A DNA stretch of 64,000 nt from Megalonaias nervosa (GCA_016617855.1 JAECUM010001157.1:62001-126000), one strand, 5' to 3'. Positions 62,401-64,000 are shown, counted from the first letter of the stretch. The notes: generated from the sequence alone by a model not told the origin. Program-made: numbers and translations.

Positions 62401-64000
62401 CTTGAGAAAGTGTGGGTAAAGATATGGATGTTGTGGGTGCCTGCTGTCCTCCATTAGCACTGGACATCAAATGTGGTTGACAATACTGTTGTGTGACTGG
62501 TTCTGTTTTTATAATAGACTGATCAATGCCTGCAGCTGTAACTGGCAATGCTGAAGATGAGGTGAAGACTGAAGGTGGTGACTGACTGGATATAGGTATA
62601 TGCTGTTGCTGCTTAACATCATCTAGTGACTGCCTCCTAACAGTGTCTGGGGCAGAGGTTAGGTCATGGGAACCTAATGTTTTGTTTGGTAGAGCTGACA
62701 ACAAACCAACAGAATGATGTGGTGGTACAGCTAGATGTCCTTGCTGGGTTGGTGCATGCTGTGATGTCACATGATCAGTAATGGATCCATCTACCGGCAT
62801 ATGTCTTGTACTTGTGGTCTGGCTAGAGTGATGAATGGAAACACCTGACTCAATTTTTGCTAGCTGGTTTGGAAGTGATAAATTCGGTGTTGTCTGTTGA
62901 CTTACCATATAGTTAAAAACAGGTTTTGCTGATGTTGCAGTGACAATGGTTGCTTGACTTGGAATTGGTGATGCTGTATTGTTTGTTGAATGACTAGGTT
63001 CTGCCTGGTCCACTGCTGGTGGGCTGTGCGCCTCACTTGAAGAGGATGATGTTTGTTGAGTATCTTGATTTATTGAAGTTTGTCTTGATAACTGATTTTC
63101 AGATGGTATAGCAGTCCCATGTGCCCCACCAACTGCAGTGGACTGATGTGGAACTGGAGGTTGTGTTAGCACAGGTGAAGTTTGTCTGGCATGCTGAATT
63201 GCTATTGATGCAACCTGTCCTGAGAAAACAGTTTGTCCTTGTGTTTGGCAGGCAGAAGTAGCTGAATCATAAGAAGTTTCTTTGTTAGTGAAATCAGAAT
63301 GAACTGCAGCAAATTGTGACTGTTGTGAAGCTGGAATAGTTTGGGGTGCAGGCCACATAGCTGACTGGGTTACTGAGGAACTGGTCAATCCTGTCTCCTG
63401 TCCTGTTCCTTGGTTTACTGGTGCTTTACCTATCCTTCCTACCCGACTTGTTATCAGAGGATCTGGTGGTGATGATGATGGGGCAGATATGGTCTGGCTC
63501 TGCACTGTTTCTACTGGTAATGAAGCATTTGTTAAACCTTGGATAGTTGATTGATGAGCCAAAAGAGGTTTGGTTTCACTAGTTTCTTGCACAGAAGATA
63601 TGACAGGTCTTGTACCAGATTCTGACATGTTATGAGCTGTCAATGTTGGCTTTGTGGTTGAAGAAAAATTGATTTCTTCAGTAGAAGCACATACAGATGA
63701 ACCACACAGATTATCTGGTGATGGCTCAGTTTCAATCTGCAAAGATGGAATTTGCTTTGATATATTCTCCAACGAAGACATAACTGGTACTTTGTTACCA
63801 GTAGGTAAGTTTGGCTGAATATCTGGCTGTCCACCACTTGCTGAAGCTGCTTGCTGCATAATAACAAGCTGCTCCTGAATTACAGGTGGAGTAGATGAAG
63901 ACATGACAGGCACTGAATTTAAGGGGTCATTCTGAGTGGTACCCTGCTGATTGGAATGTGATGAGTGTTCTGTAGCATGTAGTTCATGACCATGCTCATG
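4129..64000 (-). CDS. KMT2C/D: KMT2C/KMT2D-type H3K4 methyltransferase, 3' part, 20 exons (5' end beyond window)
   Basis: Spliced minus-strand gene. Twenty exons were placed by protein similarity and GT/AG sites: 64000-60301, 44032-43914, 42712-42574, 39747-39358, 38455-38288, 36527-36371, 34769-34225, 32864-32728, 30355-29942, 27707-27603, 24345-24236, 20270-20027, 18055-17937, 15939-15813, 15474-15175, 11764-11634, 10634-10457, 9314-9198, 6835-6653 and 4221-4129. Codon phases match at every junction, giving 7,476 nt, or 2,491 residues plus stop, counted from the window edge. C-terminal order is Cys-rich segment, extended PHD, FYRN, FYRC, Win motif, SET, post-SET, which is the KMT2C/D order. 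Known family role: catalytic subunit of the COMPASS-like complex that monomethylates H3K4 at enhancers, in the nucleus. Vertebrates have two paralogues; invertebrates usually have one, so I do not choose between C and D. Small phase-neutral exons could have been missed in the 16.3-kb first intron. Confidence 0.93.
4834..6039. mobile_element. Tigger/pogo-like non-autonomous DNA transposon
   Basis: About 1.2 kb with imperfect terminal inverted repeats: CAGTGGTTCCCCTC on the left and CAGTGGTCCCCCTC (reverse strand) on the right. TA dinucleotides flank it at 4832-4833 and 6040-6041. Subterminal 'gtggcc' and 'aagtggcc' motifs repeat near both ends. The TIR and TA duplication match the pogo/Tigger group of Tc1-mariner elements. 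No transposase frame remains. It sits in the last intron. Confidence 0.65.
6196..6257. repeat. Short foldback repeat
   Basis: Two 20-base arms, 6196-6215 (caactgcacagacc...) and 6238-6257 (...gggtctatgcagttg), pair with few mismatches around a 22-base loop. Related sequence recurs at 44400-44570, so this is a dispersed element. Confidence 0.45.
6653..6835 (-). CDS. KMT2C/D: KMT2C/D exon 19 (SET domain core)
   Basis: 183 nt, 61 codons, residues 2401-2461. Acceptor GCTTGCAG, donor GAGGAG|GTAGAA. The peptide has [18 protein letters not shown], then [15 protein letters not shown], holding the RYINHSC SAM/substrate motif of SET, then SRRIPKGEE. Every catalytic-core motif expected in this stretch is present. 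Confidence 0.97.
6836..8848. other. KMT2C/D intron 18, no recognised element
   Basis: AT-rich intron sequence; I see no gene or clear transposon. Around 8050-8110 'cagggagat' occurs twice, loosely recalling the CCGGGAG motif of the array at 8849. Confidence 0.4.
8849..9003. repeat. 31-bp tandem repeat, about 5 units
   Basis: The unit has 'accgggcaatccgggaga' then 'cttggcatctatg', nearly identical between copies, so recently amplified. It lies in intron 18, about 150 nt past the donor of exon 18 (gene direction). Confidence 0.9.
9198..9314 (-). CDS. KMT2C/D: KMT2C/D exon 18 (SET domain, first part)
   Basis: 117 nt, 39 codons, residues 2362-2400. Acceptor TTGCAG at 9315, donor CAG|GTAGGT. The peptide starts [21 protein letters not shown], the SET-N and SAM-binding region, and continues [15 protein letters not shown]. 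The first roughly 14 bases of this exon and its acceptor are repeated through almost the whole upstream intron (9315-10380). Confidence 0.96.
9315..10380. repeat. 45/46-bp tandem array carrying copied 3' splice sites
   Basis: About 23 units fill almost the whole 1.14-kb intron 17. On the minus strand each unit reads roughly ATTGCAG|GGGCTGGGG, then CTGTTATTTGCC, then TTGTACTGT. Its start is the acceptor and first roughly 14 bases of the SET exon at 9314. The intact 'ctgca' acceptor core recurs at 9360, 9405, 9445, 9489, 9618, 9663, 9709, 9755, 9801, 9846, 9892, 9938, 9983, 10029, 10293 and 10339. Spacing is mostly 45-46. Long minus-strand open frames across the array (LYC- and GLGLL-rich) come from the repeat, not from separate genes. 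Confidence 0.93.
10457..10634 (-). CDS. KMT2C/D: KMT2C/D exon 17 (pre-SET linker)
   Basis: 178 nt, about residues 2302-2361. Acceptor ATCATTCCAG, donor CCAG|GTTAGT. The peptide [13 protein letters not shown], then [18 protein letters not shown], then [10 protein letters not shown] is almost the vertebrate KMT2C/D pre-SET sequence. It ends exactly at SRIQ, where the copied 3' splice sites of the next intron begin to matter. Confidence 0.95.
10655..10722. repeat. (AT)n/(AC)n microsatellite
   Basis: An AT run followed by AC, within about 40 nt upstream (gene direction) of the exon 17 acceptor. Confidence 0.9.
10863..11128. repeat. 29-bp tandem repeat, about 9 units
   Basis: The unit has 'gtacttttttaagg' then 'atgatcagtgacagg', with near-identical copies. 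It lies in intron 16 and does not reach either splice site. Confidence 0.9.
11634..11764 (-). CDS. KMT2C/D: KMT2C/D exon 16 (FYRC end, Win motif)
   Basis: 131 nt, about residues 2259-2302. Acceptor TTTCTTGCAG, directly behind an (ATT)n microsatellite; donor AGAAA|GTGAGG. The peptide runs [16 protein letters not shown], then [23 protein letters not shown] (residues 2288-2294) is the WDR5-interacting Win motif. Its Arg inserts into the WDR5 propeller and tethers the SET domain to the WDR5-RBBP5-ASH2L-DPY30 core. Vertebrates have GCARSEP here. Confidence 0.95.
11774..11821. repeat. (AAT)n microsatellite next to exon 16 acceptor
   Basis: AAT repeats on the plus strand (ATT on the gene strand) end about ten bases before the exon 16 acceptor, so they form its polypyrimidine/branch region. 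Confidence 0.9.
12040..13640. repeat. Degenerate dispersed repeats with TGACC-TGACC motif
   Basis: Three or more diverged blocks of about 130-150 bp contain 'gtgacgatgacctttgac', 'gtgaacttgacctctgacc' or 'gtgaccctgacctttgag', then 'aagccatccacacagtttgg', then 'gtggagaac'. A similar motif occurs at 59420-59760. This looks like a degraded family common in marine invertebrate genomes (inference). Confidence 0.5.
14264..14405. repeat. 47-bp tandem repeat, three units
   Basis: Unit 'gactagatatcaaaataa' then 'gtcatctggcaaaaccccc' then 'atattgatat'. The copies are almost identical. Confidence 0.9.
14410..15010. repeat. Degenerate ~120-bp repeats ('tcaagatggctgcc')
   Basis: Diverged copies of 'ttttcaagatggctgcc', 'catattggatttcagattgg', 'catttaggaccaac' and 'ttggtgaaaatccc'. 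The same family is found at 45450-45690, so it is dispersed and not private to this intron. Confidence 0.6.
15175..15474 (-). CDS. KMT2C/D: KMT2C/D exon 15 (FYRN end, FYRC domain)
   Basis: 300 nt, exactly 100 codons, residues 2159-2258. Acceptor TTGATTCAG, donor TCA|GTGAGT. The peptide contains [32 protein letters not shown] and LFGL-like [17 protein letters not shown], aligning along its length with FYRC of vertebrate KMT2C/D. FYRN and FYRC fold together into one domain. Confidence 0.95.
15528..15566. repeat. (AT)n(AC)n microsatellite
   Basis: Lies in the 338-nt intron 14, about 55 nt upstream of the exon 15 acceptor (gene direction). Confidence 0.9.
15813..15939 (-). CDS. KMT2C/D: KMT2C/D exon 14 (FYRN domain)
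   Basis: 127 nt, about residues 2116-2158. Acceptor CTCTTTTCAG, donor CCA|GTGAGT. The peptide has [19 protein letters not shown] and ends HIYP, continuing as [11 protein letters not shown] in the next exon. This is the FYRN half of the FYRN/FYRC pair, a small protein-protein module found in KMT2 enzymes. Confidence 0.94.
16198..16400 (-). mobile_element. tRNA-derived SINE, degenerate copy
   Basis: The minus-strand copy shows 'gtgggtttcaatgccatttt', 'ggcagccagtata', 'tggaggaaaaag' and 'ggaagctactgacaagctct' in the order seen in the other copies. The tRNA-like end is eroded. Confidence 0.65.
16575..16640. repeat. (GT)n-(CA)n inverted microsatellite
   Basis: A GT run is followed after about 8 nt by a CA run, so the strand can fold back on itself. 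Confidence 0.8.
17588..17818 (-). mobile_element. tRNA-derived SINE
   Basis: The copy begins with the 'gttgttgttgttgt' tail, then 'taacgccatttttcagcaca', 'gtggaggaagaaccc' and 'gaagctactggcaggctttc'. The B-box complement 'actcgagcccacgcagacag' follows; the A-box end is eroded. It lies in intron 13, about 120 nt from the exon 13 donor. Confidence 0.85.
17937..18055 (-). CDS. KMT2C/D: KMT2C/D exon 13 (ePHD end, FYRN start)
   Basis: 119 nt, about residues 2077-2116. Acceptor CATTTCAG, donor GCAAA|GTATGT. It starts TILCPYH, the last CxxH zinc ligands of the ePHD, and ends [17 protein letters not shown], the conserved run-in to FYRN. The reading frame is fixed by both neighbours. Confidence 0.92.
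18967..19530. repeat. 61-bp tandem repeat, about 8-9 units
   Basis: Each unit contains 'gagtcaacactgtt' twice, separated by 'cgagttatgtgtgctg' and 'ttggagttggagtgttag', so a roughly 30-bp half-unit was amplified first. A 103-codon plus-strand open frame across it is a by-product of the repeat. Confidence 0.9.
20027..20270 (-). CDS. KMT2C/D: KMT2C/D exon 12 (core of extended PHD finger)
   Basis: 244 nt, about residues 1995-2076. Acceptor CGTTTCTAG, donor AAG|GTAAGA. The peptide shows [19 protein letters not shown], then [13 protein letters not shown], then [17 protein letters not shown]: the HxxC, CxxC and HxxC ligands of an ePHD module. In KMT2C/D this module reads histone tails; in human KMT2D it is reported to bind histone H4. 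The upstream intron holds the decayed hAT element. Confidence 0.95.
20770..22745 (+). pseudogene. hAT transposase remnant
   Basis: Upstream frames hold a TTF-type zinc-finger-like piece ([16 protein letters not shown], near 20860-20920). The main body starts at 21022 and shows [11 protein letters not shown] and [22 protein letters not shown]/RNase-H-like motifs of ZNF862-type transposases, then [11 protein letters not shown]. An in-frame TAA lies at 21436-21438. The frame then shifts near 21930-21950 and again near 22370-22410. The end carries the hAT dimerisation motif [20 protein letters not shown]. One stop and at least two frameshifts make it inactive. Confidence 0.85.
22941..23703. mobile_element. 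Nested hAT-type MITE
   Basis: Inverted ends CAGACCTGCCAAC (22941-22953) and its complement (23691-23703). Flanks TGTTAG and TGTTAT form an imperfect duplication. It has no coding capacity. It inserted into the 3' part of the larger hAT element. Confidence 0.7.
24236..24345 (-). CDS. KMT2C/D: KMT2C/D exon 11 (start of extended PHD finger)
   Basis: 110 nt, about residues 1959-1995. The acceptor AAATACAG at 24346 keeps phase; a second acceptor-like CAG at 24306-24308 would break the frame. Donor CAAG|GTCAGT. The peptide has [19 protein letters not shown], the first zinc-binding CxxC of the extended PHD (ePHD) finger and the hallmark 'GDG-TDGP' of KMT2C/D. Confidence 0.93.
25020..26330. repeat. 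~41-bp tandem repeat, about 30 units
   Basis: Unit 'tatatcaatatctaagacac' then 'caagttatattgtatcagt', moderately diverged between copies. It fills 1.3 kb of intron 10. Open frames on the plus strand here (YQLYIN-type peptides) are readings of the repeat. Confidence 0.9.
26336..26458. repeat. Long hairpin (MITE- or miRNA-like)
   Basis: Arms 26336-26392 and 26404-26458 pair over about 55 bases with roughly ten mismatches around an 11-nt loop. The central 'gggaaaatatgaa' and 'aatactgca' segments match perfectly. It directly follows the tandem array. The sequence cannot say whether it is a small MITE or a transcribed hairpin. Confidence 0.7.
27603..27707 (-). CDS. KMT2C/D: KMT2C/D exon 10 (Trp/Lys block)
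   Basis: 105 nt, exactly 35 codons, residues 1924-1958. Acceptor ATTTTCAG, donor GATGAT|GTAAGT. The peptide [18 protein letters not shown] matches the conserved 'MKWKGQRWRRW' block that precedes the extended PHD finger in vertebrate KMT2C/D. It lacks a start codon in frame, so it shows only as an exon. Confidence 0.85.
27851..28352. repeat. Inverted repeat pair, ~75-bp arms
   Basis: 'ttcactagccaaggttcc', 'ataaccctatctacaccttgg' and 'cagctatacaggtactt' at 27851-27922 match the reverse complement of 28275-28352. About 350 nt separate them. This may be a foldback element or two copies of one repeat in opposite orientation. It lies in intron 9. Confidence 0.65.
28731..28756. repeat. (ACAT)n microsatellite
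   Basis: Six tandem ACAT/CATA units in intron 9. Confidence 0.9.
29585..29815. repeat. 34-bp tandem repeat, about 7 units
   Basis: Unit 'actgatccagatgccctc' then 'actgcaagcactgggg'. It ends about 125 nt from the exon 9 donor and does not include it. Confidence 0.9.
29942..30355 (-). CDS. KMT2C/D: KMT2C/D exon 9 (second half of Cys-rich segment, linker)
   Basis: 414 nt, about residues 1786-1923. Acceptor ATTCTTCAG, donor AAG|GTAGAA. It starts [18 protein letters not shown], the second zinc-ligand-like pair. A charged helix follows, then a Ser/Thr/Pro linker, then [14 protein letters not shown], which closely matches the '[11 protein letters not shown]' block of vertebrate KMT2C/D. Confidence 0.92.
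30620..31235. repeat. ~41-bp tandem repeat, about 15 units
   Basis: Unit 'catcatggccatcatgactc' then 'attatcaaatctaaatgttaa'. It lies in intron 8, about 265 nt upstream of the exon 9 acceptor. Confidence 0.9.
32285..32735. repeat. 39-43-bp tandem array carrying copied 5' splice sites
   Basis: Ten units follow the real donor of exon 8. On the gene strand each has GATCAG|GTA, the last exon bases plus donor, and most have AAAGAGGATCAG|GTAC. GAAGTAAGAA or a variant and TGTTAA or TGTGAA follow. Junction copies lie at 32689, 32650, 32608, 32566, 32524, 32482, 32440, 32398, 32355 and 32312; spacing is 39, 39, then 42, then 43. The last 12 exon bases are included in the unit. Stop codon TAA falls in frame in the first units. 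Confidence 0.93.
32728..32864 (-). CDS. KMT2C/D: KMT2C/D exon 8 (first half of Cys-rich segment)
   Basis: 137 nt, about residues 1740-1785. Acceptor GTTTCAG at 32865. The donor is CAG|GTACCT at 32727, or alternatively GAA|GTAAGA twelve bases further on (exon end 32716); both keep the same phase. The peptide has a CxxC pair ([14 protein letters not shown]) that pairs with the CxxxC of exon 9, as in the Cys-rich region before the extended PHD finger of vertebrate KMT2C/D. The donor junction is copied ten times in the adjoining intron. Confidence 0.85.
32940..33120. repeat. Short ~48-bp tandem repeat, about 3-4 units
   Basis: Diverged units around 'ttaatgggtttggctcc', 'agtggtcagtcttggggaat' and 'accagtgcaaaca'. 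It begins about 75 nt upstream of the exon 8 acceptor (gene direction). Confidence 0.75.
33170..34125. repeat. ~42-bp tandem repeat, about 20 units
   Basis: Unit 'ggtcatcttatactggggt' then 'acatcgtgtcatgatataagcaa', with length and sequence variants. It ends about 100 nt before the exon 7 donor and does not contain it. Confidence 0.9.
34225..34769 (-). CDS. KMT2C/D: KMT2C/D exon 7 (conserved VTLTL...ADLLKI block)
   Basis: 545 nt, about residues 1558-1739. Acceptor TTGTTCAACAG, donor AAAC|GTAAGT. The N-terminal part is acidic and disordered. The C-terminal part carries [15 protein letters not shown], then AIADLLKI (about 1710-1717), then [13 protein letters not shown]. This block resembles the one vertebrate KMT2C/D carry before the extended PHD finger, and IADLL is LXXLL-like. 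The acceptor is the first member of a 52-bp tandem array (34762-35303) in which it recurs ten more times. Confidence 0.9.
34762..35303. repeat. 52-bp tandem array carrying copied 3' splice sites
   Basis: On the gene strand each unit reads TTATTATTTGTACAACAG|ATTTAG and continues with 'ATCCATGTTACTTATGTC'. The first copy is the real acceptor of exon 7 (TTATTATTTGTTCAACAG|ACTTAG). Further copies lie at 34822, 34874, 34926, 34978, 35030, 35082, 35134, 35186, 35238 and 35290, at an exact 52-bp period. The six first exon bases are part of the unit, with one change. Confidence 0.95.
35544..35789 (-). mobile_element. tRNA-derived SINE with target duplication
   Basis: The copy runs from 'gttgttgttgtagtagggttt' through 'ggcagtcagtataactg' to the A-box complement 'ctttagaccacttggggcccc'. 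'atatatattga' flanks both ends, a likely target-site duplication. Confidence 0.85.
36066..36345 (+). mobile_element. Possible second tRNA-like SINE
   Basis: 'aggctgagggattagtatgcc' resembles an A-box region and 'tgtgggttcaaaattcc' a B-box, correctly ordered and spaced for a tRNA-derived promoter. Only one copy is seen here, so family status is uncertain. Confidence 0.35.
36371..36527 (-). CDS. KMT2C/D: KMT2C/D exon 6 (Pro-rich segment)
   Basis: 157 nt, about residues 1506-1557. The acceptor is TTGTCAATAG with exon start 36527; a second AG two bases inside is excluded by phase. Donor CCAGA|GTAAGT. The peptide contains [13 protein letters not shown] and a Pro-rich tail ending [11 protein letters not shown]. 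No domain is recognised. Confidence 0.8.
36600..37680. other. KMT2C/D intron 5, no recognised element
   Basis: AT-rich intron sequence without supported gene or repeat structure. Confidence 0.4.
37690..38095. repeat. Degenerate ~80-110-bp tandem repeats
   Basis: About four diverged units of 'aagagttcagggcactatga', 'tacactcagttacaagtact' and 'tacatcattttatatccaat'. They lie in intron 5 and end about 195 nt from the exon 5 donor. Confidence 0.75.
38288..38455 (-). CDS. KMT2C/D: KMT2C/D exon 5 (Gly/Leu-rich segment)
   Basis: 168 nt, about residues 1450-1505. Acceptor TTTGTCCAACAG, donor GAGG|GTGAGT. The first two bases complete an Asn codon begun by the previous exon. The peptide is Gly, Leu and Pro rich ([18 protein letters not shown]) and ends in [10 protein letters not shown]. 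No domain is recognised. It is placed here by phase, splice sites and position between exons 4 and 6. Confidence 0.82.
38530..38830. repeat. Dispersed 'gggccataactc' repeat
   Basis: Two diverged units with 'gggccataactc', 'tgcaggaaaa', 'aaatctgacctaaatcttctt' and 'aaccaaatttggtttc'-like text. This wording is familiar from bivalve and other mollusc DNA, which supports the organism guess. Confidence 0.5.
39030..39185. repeat. Minisatellite block, 3' side of exon 4
   Basis: Units 'ggatcatggtttatgtgatg' then 'ttgctagatgtatagtcagact'. It is nearly the same as 40345-40490 on the other side of exon 4. Confidence 0.85.
39358..39747 (-). CDS. KMT2C/D: KMT2C/D exon 4 (coiled coil and Lys-rich NLS-like segment)
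   Basis: 390 nt, about residues 1320-1449. Acceptor TTTTTATAG, donor AGCA|GTAAGA. It opens with a charged coiled-coil-like stretch ([14 protein letters not shown]). Two Lys/Arg clusters follow, KKRKKK near 1353-1358 and KKKSRKKK near 1391-1398, that look like nuclear localisation signals. An amphipathic segment ([19 protein letters not shown]) closes the exon. Related minisatellite blocks lie on both sides of the exon (39030-39185 and 40340-41110). Confidence 0.85.
40340..41115. repeat. ~40-bp tandem repeat, 5' side of exon 4
   Basis: About 18 diverged units of 'catgatttatgtgatgttgc' then 'tagatgtcatgtcagact'. The end at 40345-40490 matches the block at 39030-39185 almost base for base. Confidence 0.85.
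41120..42570. other. KMT2C/D intron 3 remainder
   Basis: AT-rich. A 'ttgacctttgatcc'-type repeat lies near 41175. At 42420-42550 'taacatgtcaaat' recurs four times at roughly 30-nt spacing. No gene is supported. Confidence 0.4.
42574..42712 (-). CDS. KMT2C/D: KMT2C/D exon 3 (acidic/Gln helical segment)
   Basis: 139 nt, about residues 1274-1319. The acceptor follows a long T run (TTTTTCAG) and the donor is CTGG|GTAAAT. The peptide reads [18 protein letters not shown] and onward to SEEEKERIL: charged, helical, with no known fold. It keeps phase with both neighbours. It was too short to stand out as an open frame and was found by reading the reverse strand between exons 2 and 4. Confidence 0.78.
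42713..43913. other. KMT2C/D intron 2
   Basis: Contains a T run followed by a G run (43628-43658) and a (GTAT)n microsatellite (43735-43775). No gene or clear transposon. Confidence 0.45.
43914..44032 (-). CDS. KMT2C/D: KMT2C/D exon 2 (LXXLL-containing helix)
   Basis: 119 nt, residues 1234-1273 of the partial protein. The acceptor is AG at 44034-44033 and the donor GAT|GTAAGT. The first two bases complete the GCT codon begun by the giant exon. The peptide is a predicted amphipathic helix containing LKKLL (about residues 1250-1254), an LXXLL-type nuclear-receptor box, followed by an Ala/Gln run. The same kind of short helical block occurs in the middle of vertebrate KMT2C/D. The upstream intron is 16.3 kb, the longest in the window. 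Confidence 0.8.
44040..47260. other. First part of the 16.3-kb intron 1
   Basis: Bases 44400-44570 hold a relative of the 6196 foldback family. Bases 45450-45690 hold the 'tcaatatggccaacatgg' repeat also seen at 14410-15010. No coding exon is supported; open frames here have no family likeness that I recognise. Confidence 0.4.
47268..47460. repeat. (CT)n / (GA)n with 30-bp tandem units
   Basis: A CT run (47268-47290) is followed by five units of 'gagagagagagatcctttcc' then 'aacttga', ending in a long GA run. The opposite-sense runs can pair with each other. Confidence 0.85.
47611..47867 (+). mobile_element. tRNA-derived SINE, best-preserved copy
   Basis: 257 bp. A-box TGGCCGAGTGG (47623-47633) and B-box GGTTCGAGTCT (47685-47695) form a tRNA-like polymerase III promoter. 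A conserved body follows ('gaaagcttgccagtagcttc', 'ctgaaaaatggcgttaagcc') and then an (ACA)n tail. A perfect 13-bp duplication atgatgcaatgcg flanks it (47598-47610 and 47868-47880), so the insertion is young. Confidence 0.93.
47890..49060. other. Intron 1 segment without clear element
   Basis: No gene is supported. The right part (about 48900-49060) may continue the Gypsy internal region that starts at 49640 on the minus strand, but it is too decayed to call. Confidence 0.35.
49070..49645 (-). pseudogene. Gypsy (Gmr1-like) gag remnant
   Basis: Minus-strand frames read a Glu/Lys/Gln-rich start ([18 protein letters not shown]), then [52 protein letters not shown] and [10 protein letters not shown]. 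This is the order of motifs in Gag of Gmr1-type Gypsy elements. Several stops and frameshifts are present. An LTR of the same family lies upstream at 50030-50640, so this is a second copy in the opposite orientation to 54420-58870. Confidence 0.7.
50030..50640 (-). mobile_element. Gypsy LTR (5' LTR of minus-strand copy)
   Basis: On the reverse strand it aligns with 58540-58870 ('acgagttcgtggg', 'gttgtgttcagatataat', 'caaagacatta') and with 54480-54850 ('actactttgggat', 'atatcattgtgat', 'ttgttggttt'). It therefore bridges the two truncated LTRs of the plus-strand element. Internal gag follows at 49645-49070. Confidence 0.7.
50652..50804. mobile_element. Short hAT-type MITE
   Basis: 153 bp with inverted ends CAGTGCCGGATTA and CAGTACTGGATTA (reverse strand). 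The 8-bp flanks CCTGTAAG and CTTTTAAG match at six positions. It lies next to the Gypsy LTR. Confidence 0.65.
51657..51905 (-). mobile_element. tRNA-derived SINE, degenerate copy
   Basis: Shows 'ttaacgccatttctctgcgc', 'ggcagccagtataacagatg', 'aagcccgagactagaaccta' and 'gagcactttagatcactcgg', in order and in minus orientation. Confidence 0.8.
52415..52447. repeat. (CA)n microsatellite
   Basis: About 14 CA units. A (GT)n run lies at 52680-52705. Confidence 0.9.
52795..52990 (-). mobile_element. tRNA-derived SINE of a different family
   Basis: On the reverse strand 'tggtggccttgtggtatgag' is A-box-like and 'ggtcgcaggttggaacctcg' B-box-like, at tRNA spacing, followed by a non-tRNA body. It shares no body sequence with the main SINE family. 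Confidence 0.6.
54018..54235 (-). mobile_element. tRNA-derived SINE, degenerate copy
   Basis: Begins 'gttgttgttgttttgggttt', then 'gataggctatacatgg', 'actggtggaggaaaaacccg' and 'cctgagactcgaatccacat', ending 'gagcgatttagaccaatc'. Minus orientation. Confidence 0.8.
54890..55520 (+). pseudogene. Gypsy integrase remnant
   Basis: Across frames it reads [20 protein letters not shown], then [16 protein letters not shown] (integrase core), then [20 protein letters not shown], then [19 protein letters not shown], the C-terminal GPY/F module of Gypsy integrases. Several stop codons are present. Confidence 0.8.
55735..55928 (+). pseudogene. Gypsy reverse transcriptase, 5' part
   Basis: Reads [14 protein letters not shown], then [20 protein letters not shown], then [14 protein letters not shown], the usual entry into Gypsy reverse transcriptase. 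It breaks off at the LINE insertion and resumes at 57244. Confidence 0.8.
55933..57243 (+). mobile_element. CR1/L2-like non-LTR retrotransposon (LINE), 5'-truncated
   Basis: The first supported codons are the reverse-transcriptase motif [18 protein letters not shown] (spanning 55933 on); everything upstream is missing. The 3' end has 'gttgtaaagcacttagagc' and 'agacgctatacaaagt', then an (ATT)n tail, typical of CR1/L2-type elements. It was inserted into the Gypsy reverse transcriptase. Confidence 0.85.
55935..57000 (+). pseudogene. LINE reverse transcriptase remnant
   Basis: Two overlapping frames. The first (to 56492) has [22 protein letters not shown] and the catalytic box [10 protein letters not shown]. 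The second (to 56994) has the thumb/C-terminal motifs [25 protein letters not shown] and [14 protein letters not shown], then [10 protein letters not shown] frameshift near 56450 and another near the end, plus loss of the endonuclease part, make it inactive. Confidence 0.88.
57244..57665 (+). pseudogene. Gypsy reverse transcriptase, 3' part
   Basis: Reads [20 protein letters not shown], then [14 protein letters not shown], then [20 protein letters not shown] and [13 protein letters not shown]. The catalytic box is YIKD where YIDD is expected, so one catalytic Asp is lost. A stop follows at 57610. Confidence 0.85.
57742..58003 (-). mobile_element. tRNA-derived SINE inserted in the Gypsy element
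   Basis: Full-length minus-strand copy from the 'gttgttgttattgttg' tail to the A-box complement 'accactcggccactcggggc'. A 9-bp duplication ataggagtt flanks it (57733-57741 and 58004-58012). The Gypsy reading frame ('PIG' then '[10 protein letters not shown]') resumes directly after it. Confidence 0.93.
58435..58870 (+). mobile_element. Gypsy 3' LTR, 3'-truncated
   Basis: Begins TGTTATGTAC directly after the polypurine tract 'aggaggggagg'. It matches the minus-strand LTR at 50030-50640 until about 58860. Confidence 0.7.
59214..59385. repeat. Interleaved inverted repeats (A-B-A'-B')
   Basis: A (59214-59264, 'ttgatttacatttccccaag' and on) pairs with A' (59302-59355). B (59265-59284, 'actttaaccagttcataatt') pairs with B' (59363-59384). 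The order A-B-A'-B' prevents both stems from nesting. Confidence 0.75.
59420..60060. repeat. Degenerate ~140-160-bp repeats with 'tgaccttgacc'
   Basis: Four or so diverged units with 'gtgaccttgaccctggggca', 'atggctatggtaggcaacac' and 'cagtcatgatatgtacctg'. They lie in intron 1, starting about 240 nt after the donor of the giant exon (gene direction). Confidence 0.65.
60301..64000 (-). CDS. KMT2C/D: KMT2C/D exon 1 of window: giant disordered-region exon (partial)
   Basis: Open on the minus strand from the window edge to a GT donor (G|GTAAGA) at 60300; 1,233 codons plus one base. The frame stays open upstream of the first possible start codon at 63913, so the exon continues beyond base 64000 and no start is assigned here. 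Composition is Ser, Thr, Pro, Gln and Met rich with no folded domain that I recognise. A Met/Pro/His/Gly-rich stretch lies near residues 785-890 and Pro/Gln-rich stretches follow. This matches the long disordered centre of KMT2C/D, between the N-terminal PHD fingers and the C-terminal domains. It ends in 'ELAKMQ', joining to 'AFAMEMGF' in the next exon. Confidence 0.9.

Overview
The window is AT-rich animal DNA. It holds one recognisable gene, on the minus strand: the 3' two-thirds or so of a KMT2C/KMT2D (MLL3/MLL4; Drosophila trr) histone H3 lysine-4 methyltransferase. I could join 20 coding exons, from a giant exon that runs off the right edge (60301-64000) to the stop codon at 4129-4131. 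All 19 junctions keep a compatible phase. The joined partial protein is about 2,491 residues: a Ser/Thr/Pro/Gln/Met-rich disordered half, short coiled-coil and Lys-rich segments, a Cys-rich segment, an extended PHD finger, FYRN, FYRC, a WDR5-binding Win motif (GCARTEP), SET and post-SET. Long repeat-filled introns, tRNA-derived SINEs, 'ggccataactc' and 'tgaccttgacc' dispersed repeats and a Gmr1-like Gypsy element point to a marine invertebrate, most likely a mollusc such as a bivalve. That assignment is inference.

Layout, left to right. 1-4128 lies downstream of the gene and holds only degenerate repeats and one SINE. 4129-15939 carries the SET, Win, FYRC and FYRN exons, with a Tigger-like MITE and several minisatellites in the introns. 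17937-24345 carries the FYRN start and the extended PHD finger, around a decayed hAT transposon (20388-23750) with a second element nested in it. 24346-44032 carries ten exons of the middle region; nearly every intron holds its own minisatellite. 44033-60300 is a 16.3-kb intron full of transposon debris: a Gmr1-like Gypsy element interrupted by a CR1/L2-like LINE and a SINE, a second Gypsy copy on the other strand, MITEs and several SINEs. 60301-64000 is the giant exon.

The most striking observation is that three splice junctions of this gene are themselves inside tandem repeats. The 3' splice site of the SET exon (9314) is copied at least 16 more times through its intron. The 5' splice site of exon 8 (32728) is copied ten times. 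The 3' splice site of exon 7 (34769) is copied ten times at an exact 52-bp period. Each unit carries the splice signal plus a few bases of exon. At the SET exon the two nearest copies lie exactly 45 and 90 nt upstream and read open and in frame, predicting optional 15- or 30-residue insertions just before SET. The other two arrays would introduce stop codons. I know of no description of this arrangement in KMT2 genes.

The gene product is expected to be the catalytic subunit of a COMPASS-like complex (WDR5, RBBP5, ASH2L, DPY30, and UTX/PTIP-type partners) that deposits H3K4 monomethylation at enhancers. No promoter is in the window, because the 5' end of the gene lies beyond base 64000.
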